A DNA stretch of 64,000 nt, taken from the NCBI RefSeq assembly GCF_000719265.1, contig NZ_JOFL01000018.1, forward strand, positions 62,001-126,000. Reading direction: 5' to 3'. The position numbers and the translations under genes are program-made. The first letter of the stretch is position 1. Every line of letters begins with the position of its first letter. Of the stretch, positions 34,663 through 45,300 are shown one piece after another. The DNA comes from Streptomyces roseoverticillatus. Its GTDB lineage: Bacteria; Actinomycetota; Actinomycetes; Streptomycetales; Streptomycetaceae. The notes under the pieces were generated by a model. The model had not been told where the DNA came from and made no database searches. It saw only the letters and a list, made by a program, of their open reading frames with translations.

Positions 34663-34701
34663 CGAGGCCGCTCCGCAGCGGAGAGCGGGAGGCGTCGCAC
34701 C

Positions 34702-36282
<1,581 letters not shown>

Positions 36283-36313
36283 CCACTGTCTTCTGTAAGA
36301 GACACTGGAAGGT

Positions 36314-36532
36314 ATGTCCGCTCCCCGCCGCGCCTGCCCCGTATGCACTCGCGAGATCGCCGTCGTCGGCGGCCGCTACGCCCGCCACGACCCGCCGGGC
36401 CGCCGCCCCTCCTTCTCGTACGAGCTGATCTCCTGCCCGGGCTCGCGCCGCTCGGCGCCGCTGCTGGCGACGGAACCGCGGCTGTTCGACCCGGAGGAGC
36501 CGCCGATGGACGGCCAGCAGCAGCTGTTCTGA
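36314..36532 (+). CDS. Small conserved protein with N-terminal CxxC
   Basis: 72 residues: MSAPRRACPVCTREIAVVGG has a CPVC pair and a third cysteine follows at ISCPG, suggesting a partial zinc ribbon. The C-terminus ends in DGQQQLF. GGAAGG is only one base before the ATG, so the exact start is uncertain. It lies 31 bases after the mutase gene in an imperfect inverted repeat (CCACTGTCTT / AAGAGACACTGG). Function unknown. Confidence 0.65.
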   Translation: MSAPRRACPVCTREIAVVGGRYARHDPPGRRPSFSYELISCPGSRRSAPLLATEPRLFDPEEPPMDGQQQLF

Positions 36533-36627
36533 ACGGGGAACCGCGGAACAGGGGAGTTTTTCCCGCCGACTTCCGTCAGTGCCACCCCTGAGAATGACGG
36601 GGACGTACGAGAACGGAGCGGGGCGGG

Positions 36628-37935
36628 ATGAAGGAAAAGAGAAGCCGGGGGTTCTCCCCCGGGCGAGGGCCGGTGGCCGGACTCCAGGCACTGCGGCGCT
36701 CCCTGGTGCTCAGCGGACTGTCGGTGGCGGAGAGCCTGGCGGGCCTCCTGTTCGGCCTCGCGGTCACGACGCTCGGCATCGGACTCGGGCCGGCACTGCT
36801 GCCGCGCGCCGCGTGCAACGTACGCCGGCTGGCCGACCGGCAGCGCGAGCTGGCCGGCCGGTGGTCCGGCGTCGACATCCCCGCCCCGTGCGACCCGCCG
36901 CCCGCGGCAGGCGCGGCCGACCGCGCACGGCTCCTCCTCAAGGACGCCCGCACGTGGCGGGAATGGCGCTGGGCGACCGTCGACCCCGTTGTGGGCGGAG
37001 CCCTCGCCTTCGCGCCGATCGCCCTCGTCCTCAGCGGCCTTTGGGGCGTCTTCCTGGGCTTCGAGGGGGAGCGGCTCGCGGGCGAGTGGGGCGGGGTCTG
37101 GTTCGGCTTCGTGCCCGTCGACGGCCCGGTCACGGCCGTGCTCGCCGGGGTGCTGGGCGTGTGCGAGCTGGGGCTCGCGCTCTGGGTCGCGCCGCGGACG
37201 GTACGCGCCCACGCACGGTGGACCCGCAGGATCCTCGCTCCGAGCGAGGCGGAGCGGATGGCCCGGATGACCCACCGCATCGAGCACCTCTCCTCGACGC
37301 GTTCACACGCCGTCGACGCCCGCATGGCCGAGATCCAGCGCATCGAGCGGGACCTGCACGACGGCGCCCAGGCCCGGCTCGTGGCCATGGGCATGACCCT
37401 GGACGCTGCCGAGCACCTGCTGGAGAAGAACCCCGAGGCCGTCCGGGGCCTGCTGGCCGAGGCCCGCAAGTCGTCGGCCAAGGCGCTGGAGGAGCTGCGC
37501 GACCTCGTCCGCGGCATCCACCCGCCGGTCCTCGCCGACCGCGGCCTGCCCGACGCCGTACGGGCCCTGGCCATGGTCAGCCCGCTGACCACCGAGGTGG
37601 TCTTCGAGGTGCCCGGCCGCCCCGAGCCGCCCGTCGAGTCCGCCCTGTACTTCGCGGTCTCCGAGGCCCTGACCAACGCCGCCAAGCACTCCGGCGCCGG
37701 GCGGGCGTGGATCGACGCCCGTTACGAGGACGCGGACGGCATGCTGCGGGTGACCGTCACCGACGACGGGCGCGGCGGCGCCGACGTGACGCGCGGCACC
37801 GGGCTGCGCGGCATCGAGCGGCGCCTCGCGACCTTCGACGGCGTGCTGGCCGTGAGCAGCCCCGCGGGCGGGCCGACGATCGTGACGATGGAGGTGCCGT
37901 GCGCGTTGTCCTCGCCGAGGACCATTTCCTGCTGA
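36628..37935 (+). CDS. NarL-type sensor histidine kinase
   Basis: 435 residues. Hydrophobic segments near 28-55 and 115-185 form a two-part membrane sensor (sensor/PspC-like putative domain). The phosphoacceptor is in IERDLHDGAQARLVAMGM (HisKA_3), the ATPase has ALTNAAKHSGA (N box) and TVTDDGRGGA (G box). It should phosphorylate the response regulator encoded next; the genes overlap by 37 bases. The stimulus is unknown, but the sensor type often responds to the cell envelope. Confidence 0.93.
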   Translation: MKEKRSRGFSPGRGPVAGLQALRRSLVLSGLSVAESLAGLLFGLAVTTLGIGLGPALLPRAACNVRRLADRQRELAGRWSGVDIPAPCDPPPAAGAADRARLLLKDARTWREWRWATVDPVVGGALAFAPIALVLSGLWGVFLGFEGERLAGEWGGVWFGFVPVDGPVTAVLAGVLGVCELGLALWVAPRTVRAHARWTRRILAPSEAERMARMTHRIEHLSSTRSHAVDARMAEIQRIERDLHDGAQARLVAMGMTLDAAEHLLEKNPEAVRGLLAEARKSSAKALEELRDLVRGIHPPVLADRGLPDAVRALAMVSPLTTEVVFEVPGRPEPPVESALYFAVSEALTNAAKHSGAGRAWIDARYEDADGMLRVTVTDDGRGGADVTRGTGLRGIERRLATFDGVLAVSSPAGGPTIVTMEVPCALSSPRTISC

Positions 37936-38543
37936 GGGACGGTCTGATCCGGCTGCTGGAGGCATTCGGGCACGAGGTCGCCGAGGCCGTCGACAGCGGC
38001 CCCGGCCTCCTCGCCGCCCTCACCGCACACCGCCCCGACCTGGCCGTCGTCGACGTCCGCCTCCCCCCGGGCTTCGCCGACGACGGCCTGCGCGCGGCAC
38101 TCGCCGCCCGGCGGGCCGTGCCCGGCCTGCCGGTGCTGCTCCTCTCCCAGTACGTCGAGCCGCTCTACGCCCGTGAGCTCCTCGCCGACGGCGCGGGCGC
38201 GGTGGGCTACGTCCTGAAGGACCGGGTCTCCAACGGCACGGAGTTCATGACGACGCTGGAGTGCGTGGCGGGCGGCGGCACGGTCATGGACCCCGAGGTC
38301 GTCTCCAAGCTCCTCGGGAGCAAGGACCGCGACCGCGGCGTGGCCGCCCTCACGCCGCGCGAACGCGAGGTCCTGTCCTGCCTGGTGCAGGGCCGCTCCA
38401 ACGCCGGCATCGCCGAGGCGCTGTTCGTCACGGAGAAGGCAGTGGCCAAGCACATCGGGAACATCTTCACGAAGCTGGAGCTGCACGCGTGCGACACGGA
38501 CAACCGGCGGGTGCTGGCGGTCCTGGCCTACCTGGAACGCTGA
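37899..38543 (+). CDS. LuxR-family response regulator
   Basis: 214 residues. The receiver opens VRVVLAEDHFLLRDGL, with the phosphoacceptor Asp in LAVVDVRLPP and the conserved lysine in YVLKDRV. The C-terminal LuxR DNA-binding domain reads LTPREREVLSCLVQGRSNAG, then IAEALFVTEKAVAKHI. GTG 37899 has GGAGG upstream and lies inside the end of the kinase gene. The 3' end overlaps the convergent peptidase gene by 16 bases. Confidence 0.94.
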   Translation: MRVVLAEDHFLLRDGLIRLLEAFGHEVAEAVDSGPGLLAALTAHRPDLAVVDVRLPPGFADDGLRAALAARRAVPGLPVLLLSQYVEPLYARELLADGAGAVGYVLKDRVSNGTEFMTTLECVAGGGTVMDPEVVSKLLGSKDRDRGVAALTPREREVLSCLVQGRSNAGIAEALFVTEKAVAKHIGNIFTKLELHACDTDNRRVLAVLAYLER

Positions 38544-40036
38544 GCCGGGCAGAGCGTGTCCCCGGCCGGCCGCTTGCCGGTGACGAGGAATTCGCTGACG
38601 GCACGGTCGCTGCACGCGTTGCCGGTGTCGAGCCACACGCCGTGGCCGCCGGCGTCCACGGTGACGAGGCGGGCACGGTCGCCGAGGGCCTCGCGCATCT
38701 TCAGGCCGCCGCGGTAGGGAGTCGCCGGGTCGCGCAGGTTCTGCACCATGAGGATGTTGGACGGGCCCCGGTCCGTGATGCGGGTGGTCTTCTCCGCGGG
38801 CGCCTCCTTCCAGAACGCGCACGGGGTGATCGACGCCGGCATGCCCCCGGTGAGCGGATGGCGGACGCGGTCCACGGCGACGTCCCGCTGGTACGAGGCG
38901 ACGTCGCGCGGCCAGGCCACGTCGTTGCAGACGATGCCGGCGAACACGGCCGCGTCGCGCTGCGAGAGCGGCTCGGGGAAGGGGTCGGGCGCGGTCACCG
39001 GGCCGTCACCGCCGCCGCGGGCGGCCAGCATCAGACCGGCCACGGCCGGGTAGCCCTCCTTGCCGTACAGGCTCATCTGCAACACCTGCCGCAGCACGTT
39101 GCCGGTGAAGGCGTGGCCGGTGTCCTTGAACGTGCGGGACTTGCGGTCCAGCTCGGCGGCGAGGGCCAGGAACATCGGGCGGACGTCCTCGGCGCGCTCG
39201 GCGAGCCGGTCCTTTCCGCGGGCCGGGTCGGCGGCCCACCGGGCGAAGTCGGGGAAGGCGTCGTCGATGCCCCCCGACATGTTGTTCAGCCAGCCGTGCG
39301 CGACGCGGGCGGGGTCGGGATCGCCACTGCTGTCGAGCACCCAGCGGTCGGTGCGCTCGGGGAACATCTGCGCGTAGACGGCGCCGGGGTACGTCCCGTA
39401 GGACACGCCGACGGCGGACAGCTTCTTCTCGCCGAGGGCCTCGCGGAACCGGTCCATGTCCCGCGCCTGGTTGCGGGAGGTGAGACTGCGCAGGATGTCG
39501 CCGCCGTTACGGGCACAGGCCTCGGCGATGCGGCGGGCGCGGGCGACACCGTCGGAGATGTCGCCGTCCGGGCGCGGCCAGGCCCGGAAGTTGAGCATCT
39601 GCCGGTCGTCCTCGGAGACCCCGCAGTCGGCGGCGGTACTGCCGCCGGCGCCGCGCGGGTCGAGGCTGACGATGTCGTAAGCCCCCTTGGTCGCCTCGCG
39701 CACCTTCTCTCCCCGGCGAGCGAGCTCCTCGACCCCCGACCCGCCGGGCCCGCCCGCTATCAGCAGAAGCGACCCGCGCCGCGCCTGCGGCCGGTCGGAG
39801 CGGAGCCGGGAGACGGCGATGTCGACGGTGGGCCCGGAGGGCTTGCGGTAGTCGAGGGGGACGGGGAGGGTCGCGCACTCGGATCCGGGGGCGCTGCCGT
39901 CGGCGGTGCAGGGGTGCCACTTGAGGGCGGTGGTAGGGGAGTTGGAGGTGGTGGCTTGGGCGGGGATGCTCAGTGCACCGGCGCAGGCGGCGGCGGACAG
40001 GGTGACGATCACGGCTGTACGGGTACGGGATCTCAT
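38528..40036 (-). CDS. Secreted alpha/beta hydrolase, tripeptidyl aminopeptidase (TAP/Slp) family
   Basis: 502 residues. Sec signal MRSRTRTAVIVTLSAAACAG followed by ALSIPAQA. The fold signatures are LLLIAGGPGGSG (oxyanion region), the nucleophile elbow GVSYGTYPG, and a C-terminal TAP-like domain ending with LVTVDAGGHGVWLDTGNACS, whose histidine completes the triad. Three or more cysteine pairs are consistent with extracellular folding. Streptomyces homologues release tripeptides from secreted proteins. It overlaps the response-regulator gene tail to tail. Confidence 0.92.
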   Translation of the reverse strand: MRSRTRTAVIVTLSAAACAGALSIPAQATTSNSPTTALKWHPCTADGSAPGSECATLPVPLDYRKPSGPTVDIAVSRLRSDRPQARRGSLLLIAGGPGGSGVEELARRGEKVREATKGAYDIVSLDPRGAGGSTAADCGVSEDDRQMLNFRAWPRPDGDISDGVARARRIAEACARNGGDILRSLTSRNQARDMDRFREALGEKKLSAVGVSYGTYPGAVYAQMFPERTDRWVLDSSGDPDPARVAHGWLNNMSGGIDDAFPDFARWAADPARGKDRLAERAEDVRPMFLALAAELDRKSRTFKDTGHAFTGNVLRQVLQMSLYGKEGYPAVAGLMLAARGGGDGPVTAPDPFPEPLSQRDAAVFAGIVCNDVAWPRDVASYQRDVAVDRVRHPLTGGMPASITPCAFWKEAPAEKTTRITDRGPSNILMVQNLRDPATPYRGGLKMREALGDRARLVTVDAGGHGVWLDTGNACSDRAVSEFLVTGKRPAGDTLCPAQRSR

Positions 40037-40147
40037 GCGGACAAGGCTGTCTGACGGTGCATCGGGTTGCCCATGAGGCCAACTCCCTTGCGGGTGGTGG
40101 GGATAGCCTCACCCGTAGGGGATCTCAGGGGCGTGGGGCGCTGGGTG

Positions 40148-41443
40148 CTATTTCCAGGGGATGTTGAGCCAAGGGCTGGCGGGGTCGGTGGTGAGGATGC
40201 GGTGCGCGTCGAGCATGTCGCCGTACCAGGACCCGAACTCCTCCTCATCGAAGTGGAGACAGCGCCCAAGGATGTACGCCGCGGAGAAGTCATCCCACGA
40301 ACGGTAGGCGGACCGTGCGGCACGGCCGGCGCGGAGCACCGCCTGCTCGGCCTCCTCCAGGGTGCAGAAACGCGCTCCGAGCCCCCAGCGGGCCATGCCG
40401 GAGGCCCGCCCGTAGTCCCAGGCCTCCGTGGTCCGGATGAAGGAGCCCTCCGTCAGCAGTCCGTCCGCGCGGAAGCGGGCCTCGTAGCGGGCGATGCGCC
40501 CGATCATCCGCCGCACGCCCGCGACCTGGGACTCCGCCTCGGCCTCCGACACGCTCCGCCCCTGGGTGACCCCCTCGGCCGTGATCCGGGCCTCCCCGGC
40601 CGCCTCGATGCTGCGCCGCAGCACGCGCTCGGCGCCCTCGCGCCAGTGCTCAAGGGCGACCGGGCCGGCGAATTCCCGGGCGAGCGCGTGCCGGACGCCC
40701 AGGACGAACTGCCACACGTCACCGACCATGTCCGCGTTCAGCAGCCGTTCCTGGGCGCGGAACCAGTCTTCCCGGCTGGTGACGCCCCAGTACTCCTTGA
40801 GCCGGTACCGCTCGTGGTGATAGCCCGTGCCGTGATAGGCCATGGAATTCCACAACTCGCCGTTCTTCACGAACAGCAGCGCCGCGCAGGCCAGCCCGTG
40901 AGCGACCGGCCCGTGCAGGGGCCCGCCCACGTGGAGAGCGCGCAGCCGGCCGCAGTGCGCGTGAGAGTGGCCGCAGGCCCCGAGGGCACTGCGGGCGCGG
41001 TCGTGGTGCTGCTGCCAGACGGCCCGGTGCGCGGGCGTCGTCGGCAGCAACGCCTCACAAGGACTGCCGGGATTGACGGCCAGGAACGGCGGATCGGCGT
41101 CCTCCCAGGCGCGGGCGTACCAGCCCAGGGAATGCGCCACGAAGACCGGGTCGGGGACCGGCGCCGGCAGCATTCCCTCCGTGAACACCGCGAGGCACTG
41201 CGTCCTCGTCTGCGGATTCCAGTACGGGGCGAAGAACACGGAGTCGGGCGCCGCGTCGGCCCGCTGCCGCGAGACCGCCAGGAACAGATCGGTGCCGGCC
41301 AGCACGTCGAAGTAAGCGGGCCAGTCGCCGCGCATCTTCGCTTCGTAGAGGCGGTGCTCGACGTCACTCGGCGCGTTCCATGACGGAACCACGGCCGACG
41401 GCGGCGTGCCGACGGGCCCCTCCCCGGTGTTCACCATGCTCAT
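40148..41443 (-). CDS. DUF1266-containing protein
   Basis: 431 residues, soluble. An N-terminal SseB-like part (about 1-150; LYEAKMRGDWPAYFDVLAGT) is followed by the DUF1266 domain (SREDWFRAQERLLNADMVGD to RSWDDFSAAYILGRCLHFDE, then FGSWYGDMLDAHRIL). ATG 41443 is chosen because TAGAGT stands eight bases upstream. DUF1266 proteins commonly accompany toxin-immunity and effector loci, and this one ends the block beside the RHS region. Function unknown. Confidence 0.87.
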   Translation of the reverse strand: MSMVNTGEGPVGTPPSAVVPSWNAPSDVEHRLYEAKMRGDWPAYFDVLAGTDLFLAVSRQRADAAPDSVFFAPYWNPQTRTQCLAVFTEGMLPAPVPDPVFVAHSLGWYARAWEDADPPFLAVNPGSPCEALLPTTPAHRAVWQQHHDRARSALGACGHSHAHCGRLRALHVGGPLHGPVAHGLACAALLFVKNGELWNSMAYHGTGYHHERYRLKEYWGVTSREDWFRAQERLLNADMVGDVWQFVLGVRHALAREFAGPVALEHWREGAERVLRRSIEAAGEARITAEGVTQGRSVSEAEAESQVAGVRRMIGRIARYEARFRADGLLTEGSFIRTTEAWDYGRASGMARWGLGARFCTLEEAEQAVLRAGRAARSAYRSWDDFSAAYILGRCLHFDEEEFGSWYGDMLDAHRILTTDPASPWLNIPWK

Positions 41444-41970
41444 GGTCGAAAACTCTATCGACTGTGTGATGCGGGGCTGAGGGTTGCCTCCACATGGCCA
41501 TCGGAATACCCGGGCGTGCGGCCTCATCGCTGTCCTCCTCGTGACGCTCGATCGCCCTTAGGGCAGGGCGAGGGACGGGAGATGCGACATGCTGGGGGCC
41601 TTTCACGTGCTGCGGAGAAGCGGTGGTTTGCACCGAGCTCAGCGGAGCAGCGGGACGGTCCGTTAACGCTTCGCCCGAGACACCGTCTTCCAGTCGGGGT
41701 GCGCGAGGAAGAAATCCTGGACTTCCTCCTGGCCTTCGGAAGGGAGTAGAAGCCCCGCACAGCGATATCCAGCTGGTACGGCCCACCGAGCCCTGATTCC
41801 AGTATGCCCGGCCCTGCGTCTCTCGTTGGCAACGCGAAAACGAAGCACATCGGAAATCAGCTTGGGCAGCTCGACGCTAAGCGCTTCGGCGGGCAGCCAT
41901 ACGCCCAGGATTATCCGGCGAAGCGCGAAGCGACGATCTTGCTGCAGAATTTCCTGCTACAGTCGTACGA
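41444..41970. other. Degenerate spacer between the DUF1266 and immunity genes
   Basis: 527 bases with no convincing complete gene. Base composition is lower in GC than elsewhere. A rightward open stretch from about 41828 to the TAG at 41972-41974 encodes KHIGNQLGQLDAKRFGGQ, then YAQDYPAKREATILLQNFLL, and looks like the C-terminal end of a protein with no beginning. Leftward fragments (EGQEEVQDFFLAHPDWK) also look protein-like but have no start or family. Confidence 0.4.
41452..41457 (-). promoter_or_regulatory. Candidate -10 (TAGAGT) of the DUF1266 gene
   Basis: TANNNT hexamer eight bases before ATG 41443. Confidence 0.5.
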
Positions 41971-41974
41971 CTAG
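41828..41974 (+). pseudogene. Orphan C-terminal protein fragment (possible toxin-tip debris)
   Basis: About 48 codons read KHIGNQLGQLDAKRFGGQ...LLQNFLLQSYD and end at a TAG that overlaps the immunity gene stop on the other strand. No start codon, RBS or upstream domain is in frame. The location beside a polymorphic toxin cassette and the low GC suggest a displaced or decayed toxin tip, but the family is not recognised. Confidence 0.35.
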
Positions 41975-42273
41975 GTGCGAAATTTCGCCGTCTCACCCTC
42001 GACGTGAATCATTATCGGCTCGATCTCTTCTCCAGCAGGAACTTCCGGCAGCAGTCGTAGCTCCATGGAGCGGACCTTTCTCATCGACACGGCGATCATT
42101 TCCGGGTCGCCTGACTTCATGGCGCAGGACTGCTCTTCGAAGAACTCACAGACCGACTCCCAGTGCTCGGCAGGGGAGAATCGGCAGATGAACCACGGCT
42201 GATCAACCTCGAGCAGGAGCAGCCTCCCCACGACGGTGCCGTCCTGCATCAATTTCCACGACTTGTTGCCCAT
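41971..42273 (-). CDS. Putative immunity protein of the RHS toxin
   Basis: 100 residues, cytoplasmic, acidic: MGNKSWKLMQDGTVVGRLLL, then EVDQPWFICRFSPAEHWESV. No known domain is recognised. It follows the RHS gene by 42 bases on the same strand, is small, has noticeably lower GC than core genes, and sits exactly where polymorphic toxin loci place the cognate antidote. GAGG precedes ATG 42273. Immunity function is inferred from context only. Confidence 0.65.
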   Translation of the reverse strand: MGNKSWKLMQDGTVVGRLLLLEVDQPWFICRFSPAEHWESVCEFFEEQSCAMKSGDPEMIAVSMRKVRSMELRLLPEVPAGEEIEPIMIHVEGETAKFRT

Positions 42274-42315
42274 TTAGCGTTTACCTCGTTCCGTGAAGCG
42301 AGACCCGGTGCCTGG

Positions 42316-45300
42316 CTAACGCCAGCCGTTTGCCTCAATATCTCTGACTATTGTCTCCCAGCTGGTCCCGGCAGGCCAGCTCTTGAGGATGGCTTCGGGG
42401 GGAACGGAATGTTTGGCAAGTATTTCGCGATCCCTCAGTGAAGCATCCTTAGCAAAATCAAACATCTCGTGAGGTGTCGGGAGATGTTCGGCCGCGTTGA
42501 TGGTTTCAGAGTTAATCCTGTTGACATCCACCGCGATGATTGGGCGCTCGCCTTTGTTTCCGTATTTGGTAAAGGCGATATCTGGATCCGATGTTAGGGA
42601 TATCCATGGTGAATTATTGTGGCCAACTACATGCTCCCATGGTTGGACGTTTGTATCTGCGCCGGGGCGATGAAGCCCCTCGGCAGGGTCCTCTCCTTCT
42701 TTGAGTGCGCGATACCCCACCCTTGGCGAGTATGGGGTAAGCCCCAGTGGATCCATCCACGTGTAGGGGTTGTGGACGTACATCGCCGGGTTGGGGGCCG
42801 GGGCCAGGCCCAGCGGATCCGGAGAGGTGTAGCGGGCCAATTCCGGGTCGTAGTGGCGGTGGTAGTTGTAGTGGAGGCCCGTTTCGGGGTCGAAGTACTG
42901 GCCCGGGAAGCGGAGTGGGGTGTACGTCGTGCTGTTCTTCGGCCACGTCGTCGTGCCCCAGAGGGTGGAGCGGGTGCGCCACGCCGTGCGGCCTGTCTCG
43001 TCGATCAACTCCGTCGGCGTGCCGACCAGGTCCGTCACGATGGCGAAGAAGCGGCGGTCCACCTCGCGTTGGGGCGCCTCCGCTGCCGAGATGCGTTCCG
43101 TTTGGGCTATCGGGTGGAGGCCCTGGTAGTCCCAGGTCAGGGTGATGGGGTTGGGCAACCCCACGGCCGTGCTGGTTTGTTCAGCAAGCGCCGCGCCGTC
43201 CCACGTGAAGTCCACGCGTTCCGCCACCTCGCCCGTCGCCGACAGGCGTTCCTTGGCTATGCGGCGGCCCAGGGGGTCGTACGCGTAGCGCCAGCGCGTG
43301 CCGTCCGGAGTCACCACCGACCTCAGGCGGTCCTCCGCGTCCCACTCGTAGCGCCACGTGTCCGGCTTCCGCGAGAGGCGGGTCTTCTGCCGTACGACCA
43401 CCCGGCCCTGCGCGTCGTGCTCGTAGCGGATCGAGCCCGCGCGGGATATTCGTGTGCCCGTGTACGTACGCGACCCCTGCGCCTCCGCGCCCGGGTGGCC
43501 CGCCGGCCACGTCGCCTCCGTCTGGTTACCCGCCTCGTCGTAGACGTACCGTTCCTGCCAGTTCGACGCGTTGACCGCCGTCACCCGGCCCGCCGCGTCC
43601 AGGTCGAACGCGCGGGAGCCGTTCGTGACGTCCGTGATGCCGGTGAGGTGGCCGTCGCGCCGGTAGGTGTAGGCGCGGTGCTGGAGGAGTTCCTCCCCGG
43701 CCCCCTCCAGGCCCTGGGACACCAGGCGGCCCACCGCGTCCCACGCCGACGACAGGGTCAGGCCCTGCCCGAATCGGCGCGCCACTTCCCGGCCCGCCGC
43801 GTCGTGTTCGACCTCGAAGACCTGCCCGGAAGCGGTCAGCGACGCGCGCCGTCCCGCCGCGTCGTACGTCCACGTGCTCACCGCCCCGCCCGGCGTCACC
43901 CGGCGCGTGCGCCGCCCGAGCGCGTCGTAGGCGAAGGTCGTCGTCCGATCGTTCACCGTCTCGGCCTTGATGCGACCGGAGCGGTCCCGGCTGTAGACAA
44001 CGGTCGCGTCGGGACCGCACGCCTCCACCAGGCGTCCTGCCGCGTCGTGCACGTACGTCGTCTCCGCGCCCGCCGCGTCCTTCCGCACCACACGCCCCAG
44101 CACGTCGTGCTCGTACGTGATCGTCTCGCCCAGCCCGTTCGTACGGGAGACGAGTCGTCCCGCCGCGTCGTGCGCGTATGTCAGCGTCCGGCCGTCGAAG
44201 TCGGTCTCGGCGGCCGGACGCCCGGCCGGGTCGTAGACGTAGTCCCAGGTCAGGCCCTGCGGGTTGGTGACGCGGGTGAGCTGCAGGCGGGTGTTGTGCG
44301 TGAACTCGTGGCACACGCCGTCCGGGCCGATCCGCGCCGTCAGGACGTCGAAGGGCCCGTACTCGTAGCGCGTGACGCCGCCGAGGGCATCCGCGTGCGC
44401 CGTGCAGTTGCCCTCGCCGTCGTACGTCCACCGTTCCTCGGCGCCGTCCGCGGCGATGCGCCGCGCGAGCTGCCCTTCCACCGTCCACGTCAGGCGGGTC
44501 GTGGAGCCGAGCGGGTCGATGACGGTCGTCACGCGGCCGAAGGAATCCCGGCGGTAGCAGGTGACGGAACCGAGCGGGTCAGTGATCGCGACCGGGAGGC
44601 CCGCCCTATTGCAGGTGATGCGGGTGGTGTTACCCAGGGCGTCCGTCACCGAAGTGAGGTTGCCGAGGGCGTCGTACGCGTAACGCGTCTCCGCGCCCGA
44701 AGGGCCGGTCGTCGATGTGCGGTTGCCGGCTGCGTCGTACGCGTGCCGCCACACCGTTCCGTCCGCACCGGTCGTCGTCTCGGGCAGGCCGAGGGCGTCG
44801 TACGTGGCCGCGATCCGCTTCCCGTCCGGACGGAACACCTCGGCCAGGCGCCCCTCCTCGTCGTAGCGGAACTCCGTCCTGTGACCCAGGGGGTCCGTGT
44901 GCGAAAGAAGACGGTTGTGGCGATCCCAGGTGGACTGCGTAGTGGCACCCGAGGGATCAGTGACGGCCACGATCTGCGAGCGCCGGTTGATCGTGTAGGT
45001 AGTCGTGTGGCCCAGCGCGTCGGTCACCTTGGTGACGCGCAGGCCGCCGTCGTCAGGGGTGCCGTACGCGAGGGTGCACCGCATGTGCCCCTCTGTCCCC
45101 GACTCGAAGACGCAGCGGTCCTTGTCGTCGTAGGCGTATGTGTAGTGCGTGCCGTTCCGGTCCGTCCACGATGTCATCCGGCCGCGCTCGTCGTAGCCGA
45201 AACGCAGCGGCTGCCCGGAGGAGTTGAAGACCTTCGTGAGGCTGCCGGCCTCGTCGTAGCCGTAGCGGATCAGTTCCGTGTCGTCAGCCAGGTGCAGGGC

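Noticed and set aside
41516..41749. A 77-residue plus-strand ORF in the degenerate spacer
   Set aside because: No RBS, no domain, and the opposite strand has equally good frames; not enough to call a gene.
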